Assembly: GCA_049322715.1 (NCBI GenBank)
Contig: JBMOQP010000037.1
Coordinates: forward strand, 1 to 53,581
Length of the DNA: 53,581 nt
Direction of reading: 5' to 3'
Source of the DNA: Thiofaba sp049322715
GTDB taxonomy: Bacteria; Pseudomonadota; Gammaproteobacteria; Halothiobacillales; Halothiobacillaceae
In this document: in pieces, positions 1 to 8,002 of the stretch
Layout: each line of letters opens with the position of its first letter
Numbering within the stretch: the first letter of the stretch is position 1
Notes under the pieces: model-generated
Database searches by the model: none
Seen by the model: the letters and a program-made list of their open reading frames with translations, nothing else
Told to the model about the DNA's origin: nothing
Position numbers and translations under genes: made by a program

Positions 1-204
1 CCTACAACCTCATCCGCATGGGAACGATCGGCGGGTGGTGGCGAGGTGCCCATGTGTAGGACAGGTGCGTCAAGAATGCGCCGGGGAGCCGTGAAAACCG
101 CTCTCCGAGTGGTCAAGAGGCCCATATCAGCGGGCCTTGCCCCGCGGATCGGCAGGGGGCACAACGTCCCGCCGGATAATCTCGGAAATTTTTCAACGGC
201 CTGT
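1..204 (+). mobile_element. Probable right end of a DDE-type insertion sequence
   Basis: The first 59 bases read as the last codons of a transposase-like frame, and bases 189-203 (TTTTTCAACGGCCTG) resemble the terminal inverted repeat of several IS5/IS1182-type elements, which commonly end in a TTTTTCAAC..CCTG sequence. If that is right, the element ends near 204 and chromosomal sequence starts just after it. The left end, the other inverted repeat and most of the transposase lie outside the window, so the family cannot be fixed. The match is from memory of such ends, not from an alignment. Confidence 0.35.
3..59 (+). CDS. C-terminal fragment of a putative transposase
   Basis: The third reading frame from the window edge encodes YNLIRMGTIGGWW followed by six residues and a TAG stop. 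A tail of the form (Y/F)NL(I/V/L)RM is typical of the C-terminal helix of IS4/IS5-type DDE transposases. Only 18 residues are visible, so this rests on a short motif plus the nearby IS-like end at 189-203. The gene continues beyond the left edge. Confidence 0.35.
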   Translation, partial: YNLIRMGTIGGWWRGAHV

Positions 205-252
205 GAGAGCTTGAGAGAGCGTTAAGTATCGTATCTCGGATGATTGGGGGCA

Positions 253-984
253 TCAGCGTTCGCATTTGGTGAGGCGCAGGGCCAGCATCAATCCTGCTCC
301 GGACGCCAGCAGATGCTTGAGGCTGTGGCCACTGATGAACTCGCCGGTCCAGGCGAAGATCGCACCATCCATCCATTCGGACGCGACGGCGGCGGCATAC
401 AGCAGGAACGCGGCCGCAAGCATCCGCGGCGCGGGGGCATGCGGCAGCAGGGTGAGCAGTGCCGCCATGCAGCCGGCCTGGAAGGCGAGGTAGGGCCACA
501 GCGTCTCCGCGCCCCACAGCGGACTCAGCCCCCACCACAGCGTGGCTGCAAGTCCCAGGGCCACCAGCGAGGGCAGCGTCCAGCGCCGGGCAAGTCCCGT
601 GTCGGCCAGCACGGCGCCCAGCAGGGCCGCGAGGCTCGCGGCGATCGGCAGGCGATCCCACAGCAGGCGGGCATTGTCCGGCTCGAGGTGGTACCAGGCC
701 GAGCCCGCGCCCACGGCGACCAGGGCGAGAAAGAACAGTCCGTAGGCTTGCCGGGCCTGCCGGTTTCCGGTCGGTCGGATCCGCAGGACGACGAGTCCGA
801 GGATGCCCGTCAGCAGGAAGCCGAAGTTCGAGATCACGTTCAGGCCGTTTGTCAGGCCTAGTATTTCGCGCTGGTCCGCGAAGCGGTGGTAGCCCTGCGG
901 CTGGGGCAGGGCGGGCAGCAGGGGCGCGAACAGCACCAGCGCGCCCAAGGCGAGGGGGATGCTCCAGGGAGAGATGGTCCTCAT
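253..984 (-). CDS. Ceramidase-like (CREST superfamily) integral membrane protein
   Basis: 243-residue, very hydrophobic protein with about seven predicted membrane segments. It carries the spaced residues of the alkaline ceramidase/CREST metal-hydrolase group: a SNFGFLLTG segment near residue 52, GSAWYHLEPDN followed by WDRLP around residues 94-111, and a C-terminal GHSLKHLLA (HxxxH) near residue 224. In eukaryotic members the Ser, His and Asp of these motifs hold a zinc ion and cleave an amide bond; the substrate of bacterial members is unknown, and sphingolipids are not expected here. The ATG overlaps the stop of the upstream LysR gene by 4 bases (ATGA at 981-984), so the two are probably co-translated. 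Family confident, activity unproven. Confidence 0.8.
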   Translation of the reverse strand: MRTISPWSIPLALGALVLFAPLLPALPQPQGYHRFADQREILGLTNGLNVISNFGFLLTGILGLVVLRIRPTGNRQARQAYGLFFLALVAVGAGSAWYHLEPDNARLLWDRLPIAASLAALLGAVLADTGLARRWTLPSLVALGLAATLWWGLSPLWGAETLWPYLAFQAGCMAALLTLLPHAPAPRMLAAAFLLYAAAVASEWMDGAIFAWTGEFISGHSLKHLLASGAGLMLALRLTKCER

Positions 985-1868
985 GCCTGGTCGTCCTGCG
1001 CCGCCATGCTCCGGAGTAGCCCGGTCAGCGCGCGAGAGGCATTCGAGACCGTGCGCCCGGCGTGGCGCACGATGCCCAGGGTGCGGTGGATGTCCAGCCC
1101 CTCGACCGGCACCTCCACCACGTCATCGCCGAGCATCACCCGGGGCAGGGCGCTCCAGCCGAGGCCGATGGCGACCATGGTGCGGATGGTCTCGAGGTAG
1201 TTGGTCTCGAGGATGACGTCCAGTGCCCCGTGCCGCTGCAGGATGGGCGCCTCGATGATGGTGCGGGTGTAGGTGCCGACGGCGGGCAGAATGGCCGGAT
1301 GTCCGCCCAGTTGCTCGAGGGACACGCCGGCCTGGCCGGCCAGGGGATGGTCGGGGGCGACCGCGATCACGAGCCTGTCCTCCCACAGCGGGATGTATTC
1401 GAGTAGGGGCGAGGGGCGCAGCGGCAGGGTGACCACGCCCAGCTCGAACACGCCCCGCTCGACCGCCTGGCAGGCCTGCTCCGAGTCCATGAAGGCAAGG
1501 TCCAGGCGTACGCGGGGATGGCCGCGGGTGAAGTCGCGCAGGATCGGCGGCAGCCGGCGCAGGCCGATGTGGTGCGAGGTGACCAGCGCGAGCGGGCCGC
1601 TGACCTCTTTGGTGAGATTGGCTATGACCTGGCGCGTTTCGCGCACGTCTCCCAGGATGCGCTCGGCCAGCGGCCGCAGGGCGCGCCCTCCCTCGGTCAG
1701 GGCCACGCGGCGGCCGAGCCGGTCGAATAGCGGGGCGCCAAGCTCGCCCTCGAGCTGGGCGATGCGCTTGCTGACCGCGGGCTGGGTCAGGTGCAGCCGC
1801 TCGGCTGCCAGCGAGAAGGATTCCAGCTCGGCCACCGCGAGGAAGGCCGCGTAACTTTGTATTTCCAT
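981..1868 (-). CDS. LysR-family transcriptional regulator divergent from leuC
   Basis: 295 residues, normal LysR length. An N-terminal winged helix-turn-helix (about residues 2-60, SFSLAAERLHLTQPAVSKRI) is followed by a periplasmic-binding-like effector domain (about 90-290). The gene starts 88 bases from leuC and reads away from it, the usual arrangement for a LysR protein that controls both itself and the neighbouring operon; LysR genes beside leuC occur in pseudomonads. Inverted repeats in the shared spacer are candidate binding sites. Its stop overlaps the start of the ceramidase-like gene, so that gene is likely in the same transcript. The effector is not evident; an intermediate of leucine synthesis is a reasonable inference. 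Confidence 0.9.
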   Translation of the reverse strand: MEIQSYAAFLAVAELESFSLAAERLHLTQPAVSKRIAQLEGELGAPLFDRLGRRVALTEGGRALRPLAERILGDVRETRQVIANLTKEVSGPLALVTSHHIGLRRLPPILRDFTRGHPRVRLDLAFMDSEQACQAVERGVFELGVVTLPLRPSPLLEYIPLWEDRLVIAVAPDHPLAGQAGVSLEQLGGHPAILPAVGTYTRTIIEAPILQRHGALDVILETNYLETIRTMVAIGLGWSALPRVMLGDDVVEVPVEGLDIHRTLGIVRHAGRTVSNASRALTGLLRSMAAQDDQA

Positions 1869-1917
1869 TCGGAATGGATTCCATGAAAAGAATGCATTGG
1901 AGTTATGGATAGTCCAT
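1865..1917. promoter_or_regulatory. Candidate LysR operator between the lysR gene and leuC
   Basis: Two copies of the same dyad are visible: ATGGA-T-TCCAT at 1874-1884 and ATGGA-TAG-TCCAT at 1905-1917, plus the overlapping imperfect dyad CCATT-CGG-AATGG at 1865-1877 and the 8-base palindrome AATGCATT at 1891-1898. Two or three spaced dyads between divergent genes fit the recognition/activation-site pattern of LysR regulators. The first dyad overlaps the lysR start codon region (1866-1868), which would suit autorepression. No convincing -35/-10 pair was found. Confidence 0.5.
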
Positions 1918-1956
1918 TCCTACAATGCCTGCAAGACATTCGAGGAGGTTGCAGTC

Positions 1957-3372
1957 ATGGCTGCCAGAACGCTTTACGACAAACTCTGGGACATGCACGT
2001 GGTGCGTCAGGAAGACGACGGCACCGCGCTGCTCTACATCGACCGCCAGCTCGTGCACGAGGTGACTTCGCCGCAGGCCTTCGAGGGGCTGCGCATGGCG
2101 GGTCGCCAGCCGTGGCGGCGCGAGGCGATGCTGGCCGTGCCTGACCATAACGTGCCGACCCTCGGCCGCCGTGATGTCGGCGTCGCGGGCATTGCCGACC
2201 CGGTCTCGCGCGAGCAGGTCAGCACGCTGGACAAGAACTGCGCCGAGTTCAAGATCGTCGAGTTCAAAATGAACGACGTCCGTCAGGGCATCGTGCACGT
2301 GATCGGTCCGGAGGAGGGCTTCACCCTGCCGGGCATGACCATCGTCTGCGGTGACTCGCACACCTCGACCCACGGCGCGTTCGGCGCGCTGGCCTTCGGC
2401 ATCGGCACCTCCGAGGTCGAGCATGTGATGGCGACCCAGACGCTGATCCAGAAGAAGGCGAAGAACATGCTTGTGCGCGTCAACGGTCACGTCGGCCCGG
2501 GCGTGACCGCCAAGGACATCGTGCTCGCCATCATCGGCAAGATCGGCACTGCGGGCGGCACCGGCTACACCATCGAGTTCGCCGGCGAGGCGATTGAGGA
2601 CCTCTCCGTCGAGGGCCGCATGACCGTCTGCAACATGGCAATCGAGGCCGGTGCCCGCGCCGGCATCGTCGCGGTCGACCAGAAGACCATCGACTACGTG
2701 ATGGGGCGTCCGTTCGCGCCGCAGGGCGAGATGTTCGACAAGGCCGCCGCCGCCTGGCGCGACCTGCGCTCCGATGCGGGCGCGCACTTCGACCGCGTGG
2801 TCGAGCTGAGCGCCGCCGACATCGTGCCTCAGGTCAGCTGGGGCACGTCGCCGGAGATGGTGGTTCCGGTGTCCGCCGTGGTGCCGAACCCGGATGCCGA
2901 GGCCGATGCGGTCAAGGCCAACGGCATGCGCAAGGCGCTGGCCTACATGGGCCTCGAGGCCGGCCAGTCCATCGAGTCCATCCCGGTCGACAAGGTGTTC
3001 ATCGGCTCCTGCACCAACTCGCGCATCGAGGACATCCGTGCTGCCGCCGCCGTGATCAAGGGGCGCAAGAAGGCCGACAGCGTCAAGCTCGCGATGGTCG
3101 TGCCGGGCTCCGGCCTGGTGAAAAAGCAGGCCGAGGATGAGGGGCTGGACAAGGTCTTCATCGAGGCCGGCTTCGAGTGGCGCGAGCCGGGCTGCTCCAT
3201 GTGCCTGGCCATGAACGCCGATCGCCTGGAGCCGGGCGAGCGCTGCGCCTCCACCTCCAACCGCAACTTCGAGGGCCGCCAGGGGCAGGGCGGGCGCACT
3301 CACCTGGTCAGCCCGGCGATGGCCGCCGCCGCCGCGATCGCGGGCCATTTCGTCGACGTGCGGAATTTCTGA
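1957..3372 (+). CDS. leuC: 3-isopropylmalate dehydratase, large subunit
   Basis: Large subunit of the cytosolic LeuCD isomerase, which converts 2-isopropylmalate to 3-isopropylmalate in leucine synthesis. 471 residues, normal for bacterial LeuC. The three cysteines that hold the 4Fe-4S cluster are present: Cys352 in GSCTNSR, and Cys413 and Cys416 in PGCSMC. The frame is open further upstream, but the ATG at 1957 has an ideal Shine-Dalgarno (AGGAGG at 1943-1948) and begins with the usual MAARTLYDKLW. leuD follows after 14 bases. Confidence 0.98.
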   Translation: MAARTLYDKLWDMHVVRQEDDGTALLYIDRQLVHEVTSPQAFEGLRMAGRQPWRREAMLAVPDHNVPTLGRRDVGVAGIADPVSREQVSTLDKNCAEFKIVEFKMNDVRQGIVHVIGPEEGFTLPGMTIVCGDSHTSTHGAFGALAFGIGTSEVEHVMATQTLIQKKAKNMLVRVNGHVGPGVTAKDIVLAIIGKIGTAGGTGYTIEFAGEAIEDLSVEGRMTVCNMAIEAGARAGIVAVDQKTIDYVMGRPFAPQGEMFDKAAAAWRDLRSDAGAHFDRVVELSAADIVPQVSWGTSPEMVVPVSAVVPNPDAEADAVKANGMRKALAYMGLEAGQSIESIPVDKVFIGSCTNSRIEDIRAAAAVIKGRKKADSVKLAMVVPGSGLVKKQAEDEGLDKVFIEAGFEWREPGCSMCLAMNADRLEPGERCASTSNRNFEGRQGQGGRTHLVSPAMAAAAAIAGHFVDVRNF

Positions 3373-3386
3373 GGAGCGTTTAAGAC

Positions 3387-4022
3387 ATGCAAGCCTTTAA
3401 CCAACACACCGGCATCGTCGCGCCGCTCGACCGCCCGAACGTCGATACCGACGCGATCATTCCGAAGCAGTACCTGAAGTCCATCCACCGCACCGGCTTC
3501 GGCCCGAATGCGTTCGACGACTGGCGTTACCTCGAGCCGGGCGAGCCGGGCATGGACCATTCCAAGCGCAAGAAGAACCCGGACTTCGTGCTCAACCAGT
3601 CGCCGTATGACCGTGCCACCATCCTGCTGGCGCGGGAGAATTTCGGCTGCGGCTCCTCGCGCGAGCATGCGGTCTGGGCCCTCGACCAGTTCGGCTTCCG
3701 CGCAGTGATTGCGCCGAGCTTCGCCGACATTTTCTTCAACAATAGCTTCAAGAGTGGTCTTCTTCCCATTGTTCTTCCTGCTGAAACGGTCGATCGTCTC
3801 TTCAGGGCCATCGAGGCGAAGCCGGGGCTGGAGCTGACCATCGACCTGGAGAGCAAGACCATCCGTGGCCTTGGCGACGAGGTCATCGAGTTCAATGTCG
3901 ATGACTTCCGCCGCTACTGCCTGCTGCACGGCCTGGACGACATTGGCCTGACCCTGCGTCATGCCGACGACATCCGCGCCTACGAGAGCCGCCGCAAGGC
4001 CGAGGCGCCCTGGCTGTTCTAA
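3387..4022 (+). CDS. leuD: 3-isopropylmalate dehydratase, small subunit
   Basis: 211 residues, the swivel domain that completes the LeuCD active site. The diagnostic ARENFGCGSSREHAVWAL segment lies at about residues 82-99, preceded by the N-terminal NVDTDAIIPKQYL. It is 14 bases downstream of leuC and should be co-transcribed with it. A block of four hairpins separates it from leuB, an unusual break in the otherwise compact leuCDB order. Confidence 0.98.
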   Translation: MQAFNQHTGIVAPLDRPNVDTDAIIPKQYLKSIHRTGFGPNAFDDWRYLEPGEPGMDHSKRKKNPDFVLNQSPYDRATILLARENFGCGSSREHAVWALDQFGFRAVIAPSFADIFFNNSFKSGLLPIVLPAETVDRLFRAIEAKPGLELTIDLESKTIRGLGDEVIEFNVDDFRRYCLLHGLDDIGLTLRHADDIRAYESRRKAEAPWLF

Positions 4023-4028
4023 GTTCAT

Positions 4029-4123
4029 GCAGTTTTATTCCGTCCGTGGAATAAAACTGCTCGCTCAAGTCCGGCACATGTCCGGACTTGGCTCCGGAAT
4101 GGATCACATCGCGATCCATTCCG
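4029..4123. repeat. Tandem perfect hairpins between leuD and leuB
   Basis: Three perfect inverted repeats lie head to tail. (1) GCAGTTTTATTCC at 4029-4041 pairs with 4048-4060, loop of 6. (2) CAAGTCCGG at 4066-4074 pairs with 4082-4090, loop of 7. (3) CGGAATGGATC at 4095-4105 pairs with 4113-4123, loop of 7. Stems of 13, 9 and 11 base pairs carry no mismatch. A fourth hairpin at 4124-4141 with a T run is listed as a terminator. The same architecture recurs at several other gene borders in this window. Confidence 0.85.
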
Positions 4124-4148
4124 TTGGGGCTCCTGCCCCAAGATTTTT
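4124..4148 (+). terminator. Terminator-like hairpin after leuD
   Basis: TTGGGGC (4124-4130), loop TCCT, GCCCCAA (4135-4141), then GA and five T. It has the form of an intrinsic terminator or attenuator ahead of leuB. The same stem, TTGGGGC/GCCCCAA, appears with a different loop at 8003-8022, so it also belongs to the hairpin family seen across the window. Whether it ends transcription before leuB is open. Confidence 0.55.
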
Positions 4149-4175
4149 GTTACAAAGAATTCATAAGGTATTGAA

Positions 4176-5258
4176 ATGACAAAGCGTGTTCTGGTTCTCC
4201 CGGGTGACGGTATCGGCCCCGAGATTGTCGATGAAGCGGTAAAGGTACTGGACGTCCTGGTCGGCGAGTTCGACCTCGACATCGAGATGGACGAGGGCCT
4301 GATCGGTGGAGCGGGCTATGACGCGGCCGGCCATCCCTTCCCGGATGCCACCCGCGAGATGGCCCTCGAGGCCGACGCGATCCTGCTCGGCGCCGTCGGC
4401 GGCCCGCAGTACGACAACCTGGATCGCCCGCTGCGCCCGGAGCGCGGCCTGCTCGGCATCCGCTCTGCCCTCGGCCTGTTCGCCAACCTGCGCCCGGCCA
4501 TCCTCTACCCGCAGCTCGCCTCGGCCTCCACCCTCAAGCCGGAAGTGGTCGCGGGCCTGGACATCCTGATCGTGCGTGAGCTGACCGGCAGCATCTACTT
4601 CGGTCAGCCGCGCGGCATCCAGGTCAACGACAAGGGCGAAAGGGAAGGCTTCAACACCATGCGCTACTCGGAGTCCGAGATCGAGCGCATCGGCCGCGTC
4701 GCCTTCGAGGCCGCGATGAAGCGCAACAAGAAGGTCTGCTCGGTCGACAAGGCCAACGTGCTGGAGACCTCCGAGCTGTGGCGCGAGGTGATGGAGCGCG
4801 TGGCGAAGGACTACCCGGAGGTCGAGCTGTCCCACATGTATGTCGATAACGCCGCCATGCAACTGGTGCGCGCGCCCAAGCAGTTCGACGTGATGGTGAC
4901 CGAGAACATGTTCGGTGACATCCTCTCCGACGAGGCCTCCATGCTCACCGGATCCATCGGCATGCTGCCGTCCGCCTCGCTGAACGGCTCCAACCAGGGG
5001 CTGTACGAGCCCAGCCACGGCTCCGCGCCGGACATCGCGGGGCAGGGCATCGCCAACCCGCTGGCCACCATCCTTTCCGCTGCCATGATGCTGCGCTACA
5101 GCCTTGGGCGCGCGGATTTGGCCGACCGCATCGAGCGCGCCGTGTCCGTGGTCCTCGACCAGGGCCTGCGTACGCGCGACATCATGGAGGCGGGCATGGC
5201 GGAGGTTTCCACCTCGGCCATGGGCGATGCTATCGTTGCGGCCTTGCGTCAAGGTTGA
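4176..5258 (+). CDS. leuB: 3-isopropylmalate dehydrogenase
   Basis: NAD-dependent oxidative decarboxylation of 3-isopropylmalate, the third specific step of leucine synthesis. 360 residues, typical length. The start MTKRVLVLPGDGIGPEI, the KANVLETSELWREV segment around residue 190 and the EPSHGSAPDIAGQGIANP nucleotide-binding segment near residue 278 are all present. The start is the first ATG after an AT-rich stretch following the leuD hairpins. The M23 peptidase gene begins 14 bases after its stop. Confidence 0.98.
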   Translation: MTKRVLVLPGDGIGPEIVDEAVKVLDVLVGEFDLDIEMDEGLIGGAGYDAAGHPFPDATREMALEADAILLGAVGGPQYDNLDRPLRPERGLLGIRSALGLFANLRPAILYPQLASASTLKPEVVAGLDILIVRELTGSIYFGQPRGIQVNDKGEREGFNTMRYSESEIERIGRVAFEAAMKRNKKVCSVDKANVLETSELWREVMERVAKDYPEVELSHMYVDNAAMQLVRAPKQFDVMVTENMFGDILSDEASMLTGSIGMLPSASLNGSNQGLYEPSHGSAPDIAGQGIANPLATILSAAMMLRYSLGRADLADRIERAVSVVLDQGLRTRDIMEAGMAEVSTSAMGDAIVAALRQG

Positions 5259-5272
5259 TATGCGCCTGAAGC

Positions 5273-6232
5273 GTGCCTAAGAAGCTGACCATCACCCTCT
5301 CCAGCGCCCGCGGAGCGCGGCAGCTCGCGCTGCACGTGGCCGTGGTGCGCTTGGTGGCGGGGGTTGTCCTGGTCGCGATTCTCGCCCTGCTGGGGGGCGT
5401 GGTGCTGGTCGGCTGGCTTGGCAAGACCGTGGGCACCCTGCAGGCCGAGATCGCGACCTACGAGGCGCGCAAGGAGGCGGCCATCGCGGATTATCAGCGT
5501 GCGCTGGAGGCGCAGAACCAGCAGGTGCTGACGTTGTCCGAGCTGCTGCGCTCCAAGACGGGCGAGGTCGACCAGTTGCAGAGCGCCTATTCCAGACTGG
5601 CCGGCGAGTTCGATCTGCCGTTCGAGGTGGGGAAGGGCCTGCCCGGGGAGACCCTGGACCAAGTCGACGTAACCTTGGCGGAACGCCGGGTGATGCTCGG
5701 CCGTATCCCCAGCGGGTTCCCGGTGCAGGATTTCACCTTCTCGGATGGCTTCGGCTGGCGCACCCATCCCGTGACGGGGCAGCGCAAGCACCATGACGGA
5801 GCGGATCTGTCCGCGCCGGCCGGAACACCGGTCTACGCGCCTGCCGATGGCGTGGTGATCTTTTCAGGCTATGACCATAGCGGCTATGGCAACCTGGTCG
5901 TCATAGCCCACGGCTATGGCTTCAGTAGTGCCTACGGCCACCTGCAGAAGTCGGATGTCAGGGTGGGCGAGGTCGTGTTCCGGGGGCAGCAGATAGCCCG
6001 CGTGGGCAACAGCGGGTCCAGCACGGGGGCCCATCTGCATTACGAGGTGCGCTTCCTCGAGCAGCCGCTGAATCCCCGTCCCTTCATGGACTGGAACGAG
6101 CGGGACTTCTCTTCGATTGCCCACAGCGTGAGGAATGTCCCTTGGGCCTCGCTGGCAGAGCTGGTGCATCAGGAAGTGCGGCTGATGGCGGGACGCTCCT
6201 CGCCGGAGATATCCCAGGCCGAGGCCAACTGA
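5273..6232 (+). CDS. Membrane-anchored M23 (LytM) family metallopeptidase
   Basis: 319 residues. A short basic N-terminus and one membrane helix (about 24-48) are followed by a predicted coiled coil (about 50-110) and a C-terminal LytM domain (about 160-270). The zinc-site residues are visible: His174 and Asp178 in HHDGADLS, and His254 and His256 in TGAHLHYEV, so it is likely an active peptidoglycan endopeptidase rather than an EnvC/NlpD-type activator with a dead site. It would face the periplasm. The start is GTG at 5273; the ATG at 5259 is out of frame and stops at once. It sits between leuB and asd, 14 bases after leuB. Confidence 0.9.
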   Translation: MPKKLTITLSSARGARQLALHVAVVRLVAGVVLVAILALLGGVVLVGWLGKTVGTLQAEIATYEARKEAAIADYQRALEAQNQQVLTLSELLRSKTGEVDQLQSAYSRLAGEFDLPFEVGKGLPGETLDQVDVTLAERRVMLGRIPSGFPVQDFTFSDGFGWRTHPVTGQRKHHDGADLSAPAGTPVYAPADGVVIFSGYDHSGYGNLVVIAHGYGFSSAYGHLQKSDVRVGEVVFRGQQIARVGNSGSSTGAHLHYEVRFLEQPLNPRPFMDWNERDFSSIAHSVRNVPWASLAELVHQEVRLMAGRSSPEISQAEAN

Positions 6233-6385
6233 GCATGGTGGCACGATGCTGGCGCGGCGTTCAGGGAATGGGTTCTGGCGTCTCACCGAGTCGGTGCTGA
6301 GGTGGTGATGGGCGAGCGCATGTCGCTTTGCCACGCTGGTCAGCGGCCGCTCCCGAATTCGTTACATGTATTGAGGTGATTGATC

Positions 6386-7408
<1,023 letters not shown>

Positions 7409-7415
7409 GCCCCCT

Positions 7416-7515
7416 CCCGACCGATCCGTCGGGCTCTCGAAGGCCGATCTCGAGGGCCGTACCCCGCAGGGGCTTCGGCCATGGATGGCCGAAGGGCCCG
7501 AGAGGAGGGACCAGC
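7416..7515. repeat. Hairpin array block 1 after asd, with ATGGAT loop
   Basis: CCCGAC (7416-7421) pairs with GTCGGG (7428-7433). A small CCCC/GGGG hairpin with loop GCA follows at 7462-7472. CTTCGGCC (7473-7480), loop ATGGAT, GGCCGAAG (7487-7494) is a perfect 8-bp stem. A linker GAAGGG...GAGAGGAGGGACCAGC ends at 7515 and is repeated at 7619-7643 with two differences in 25 bases. The CCCC/GGGG plus ATGGAT-loop pair is repeated in inverted orientation inside dedD at 16697-16733. Confidence 0.85.
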
Positions 7516-7619
7516 CCCGAAGGGGCTTCAACAACGGCGTATGGAACGCCGTTGGGTCGCCGCAAGGCGACACCCGAAGGGCGGAATCCATGGATGGATT
7601 CCGCCGGCATGGATGCCGG
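7513..7619. repeat. Hairpin array block 2 after asd, three ATGGA(T) loops
   Basis: AGCCCC-gaa-GGGGCT (7513-7527). AACGGCGT (7533-7540), loop ATGGA, ACGCCGTT (7546-7553). GTCGCC (7556-7561), GNRA-type loop GCAA, GGCGAC (7566-7571). GCGGAATCC (7581-7589), loop ATGGAT, GGATTCCGC (7596-7604). CCGGC (7604-7608), loop ATGGAT, GCCGG (7615-7619). All stems are perfect. Bases 7543-7585 match 18695-18737 at the start of alr at 36 of 43 positions. Confidence 0.85.
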
Positions 7620-7726
7620 AAGGGACTGAGAGGAGGGACCAGCGGATCGGAAGTCGCCGCGAGGCGACCCCGAAGGGGGCCGACTAGGGATGGTCGGCAT
7701 CCGCCGGCGCCATGATGGGGCCGGCG
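7619..7726. repeat. Hairpin array block 3 after asd, shared with the alr/degS spacer
   Basis: The linker copy at 7619-7643 precedes GTCGCC (7653-7658), loop GCGA (GNRA type), GGCGAC (7663-7668), then CCC-gaa-GGG, then GCCGAC (7679-7684) and GTCGGC (7693-7698) around TAGGGATG. CGCCGGC (7702-7708) pairs with GCCGGCG (7720-7726) with one inner mismatch and loop ATGAT. Bases 7641-7700 equal 19931-19990 at 55 of 60 positions with no gap. Confidence 0.85.
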
Positions 7727-7818
7727 TTCAGGCGGGTGAAAAAGGTTGTGGAATCTGCCCAACCGCGATTATTTTGTGGAAACCTCGAGAAATGCCATCC
7801 ATGGTGTCTTTCGAGGGC

Positions 7819-7999
7819 GTTGACTGCGGGAGACTCGCAGTCAACTCGCGCGTTTCAATCGCTTACGCGATTTCGCGGCGGGGCATTCGTGCCCTTGTGT
7901 ATACACTGAAAAAATTCATCCTTGGATTTTTTTCAGTTCGGCCCACCGCGAAGTGAATTCGCGGTAGCCTCCGCAAACCAAGGGCTTGCGCCCTTGGTT
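7819..7999. repeat. Hairpin array block 4 before fimV
   Basis: Five stem-loops without the ATGGAT loop. GTTGACTGCG (7819-7828) pairs with 7836-7845. AATCGC (7857-7862), loop TTAC, GCGATT (7867-7872). GGGCA, loop TTCG, TGCCC (7881-7894). ACTGAAAAAA (7905-7914) pairs with TTTTTTCAGT (7928-7937), with an inner ATCC/GGAT. ACCGCGAA (7945-7952) pairs with 7958-7965. AACCAAGGGC (7976-7985), loop TTGC, GCCCTTGGTT (7990-7999). Confidence 0.8.
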
Positions 8000-8002
8000 G
8001 TG

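Noticed and set aside
1869..1956. leu leader peptide attenuator
   Set aside because: No leucine-rich short frame and no terminator hairpin between the lysR gene and leuC.
1903..3348. Long antisense frame opposite leuC
   Set aside because: Shadow of a GC-rich gene: low-complexity His/Arg/Asp/Gly-rich product, no ribosome site, and leuC is complete on the other strand.
7690..7956. 88-codon frame inside the asd-fimV hairpin array
   Set aside because: No ribosome site, composition changes along its length, and it is built of inverted repeats.
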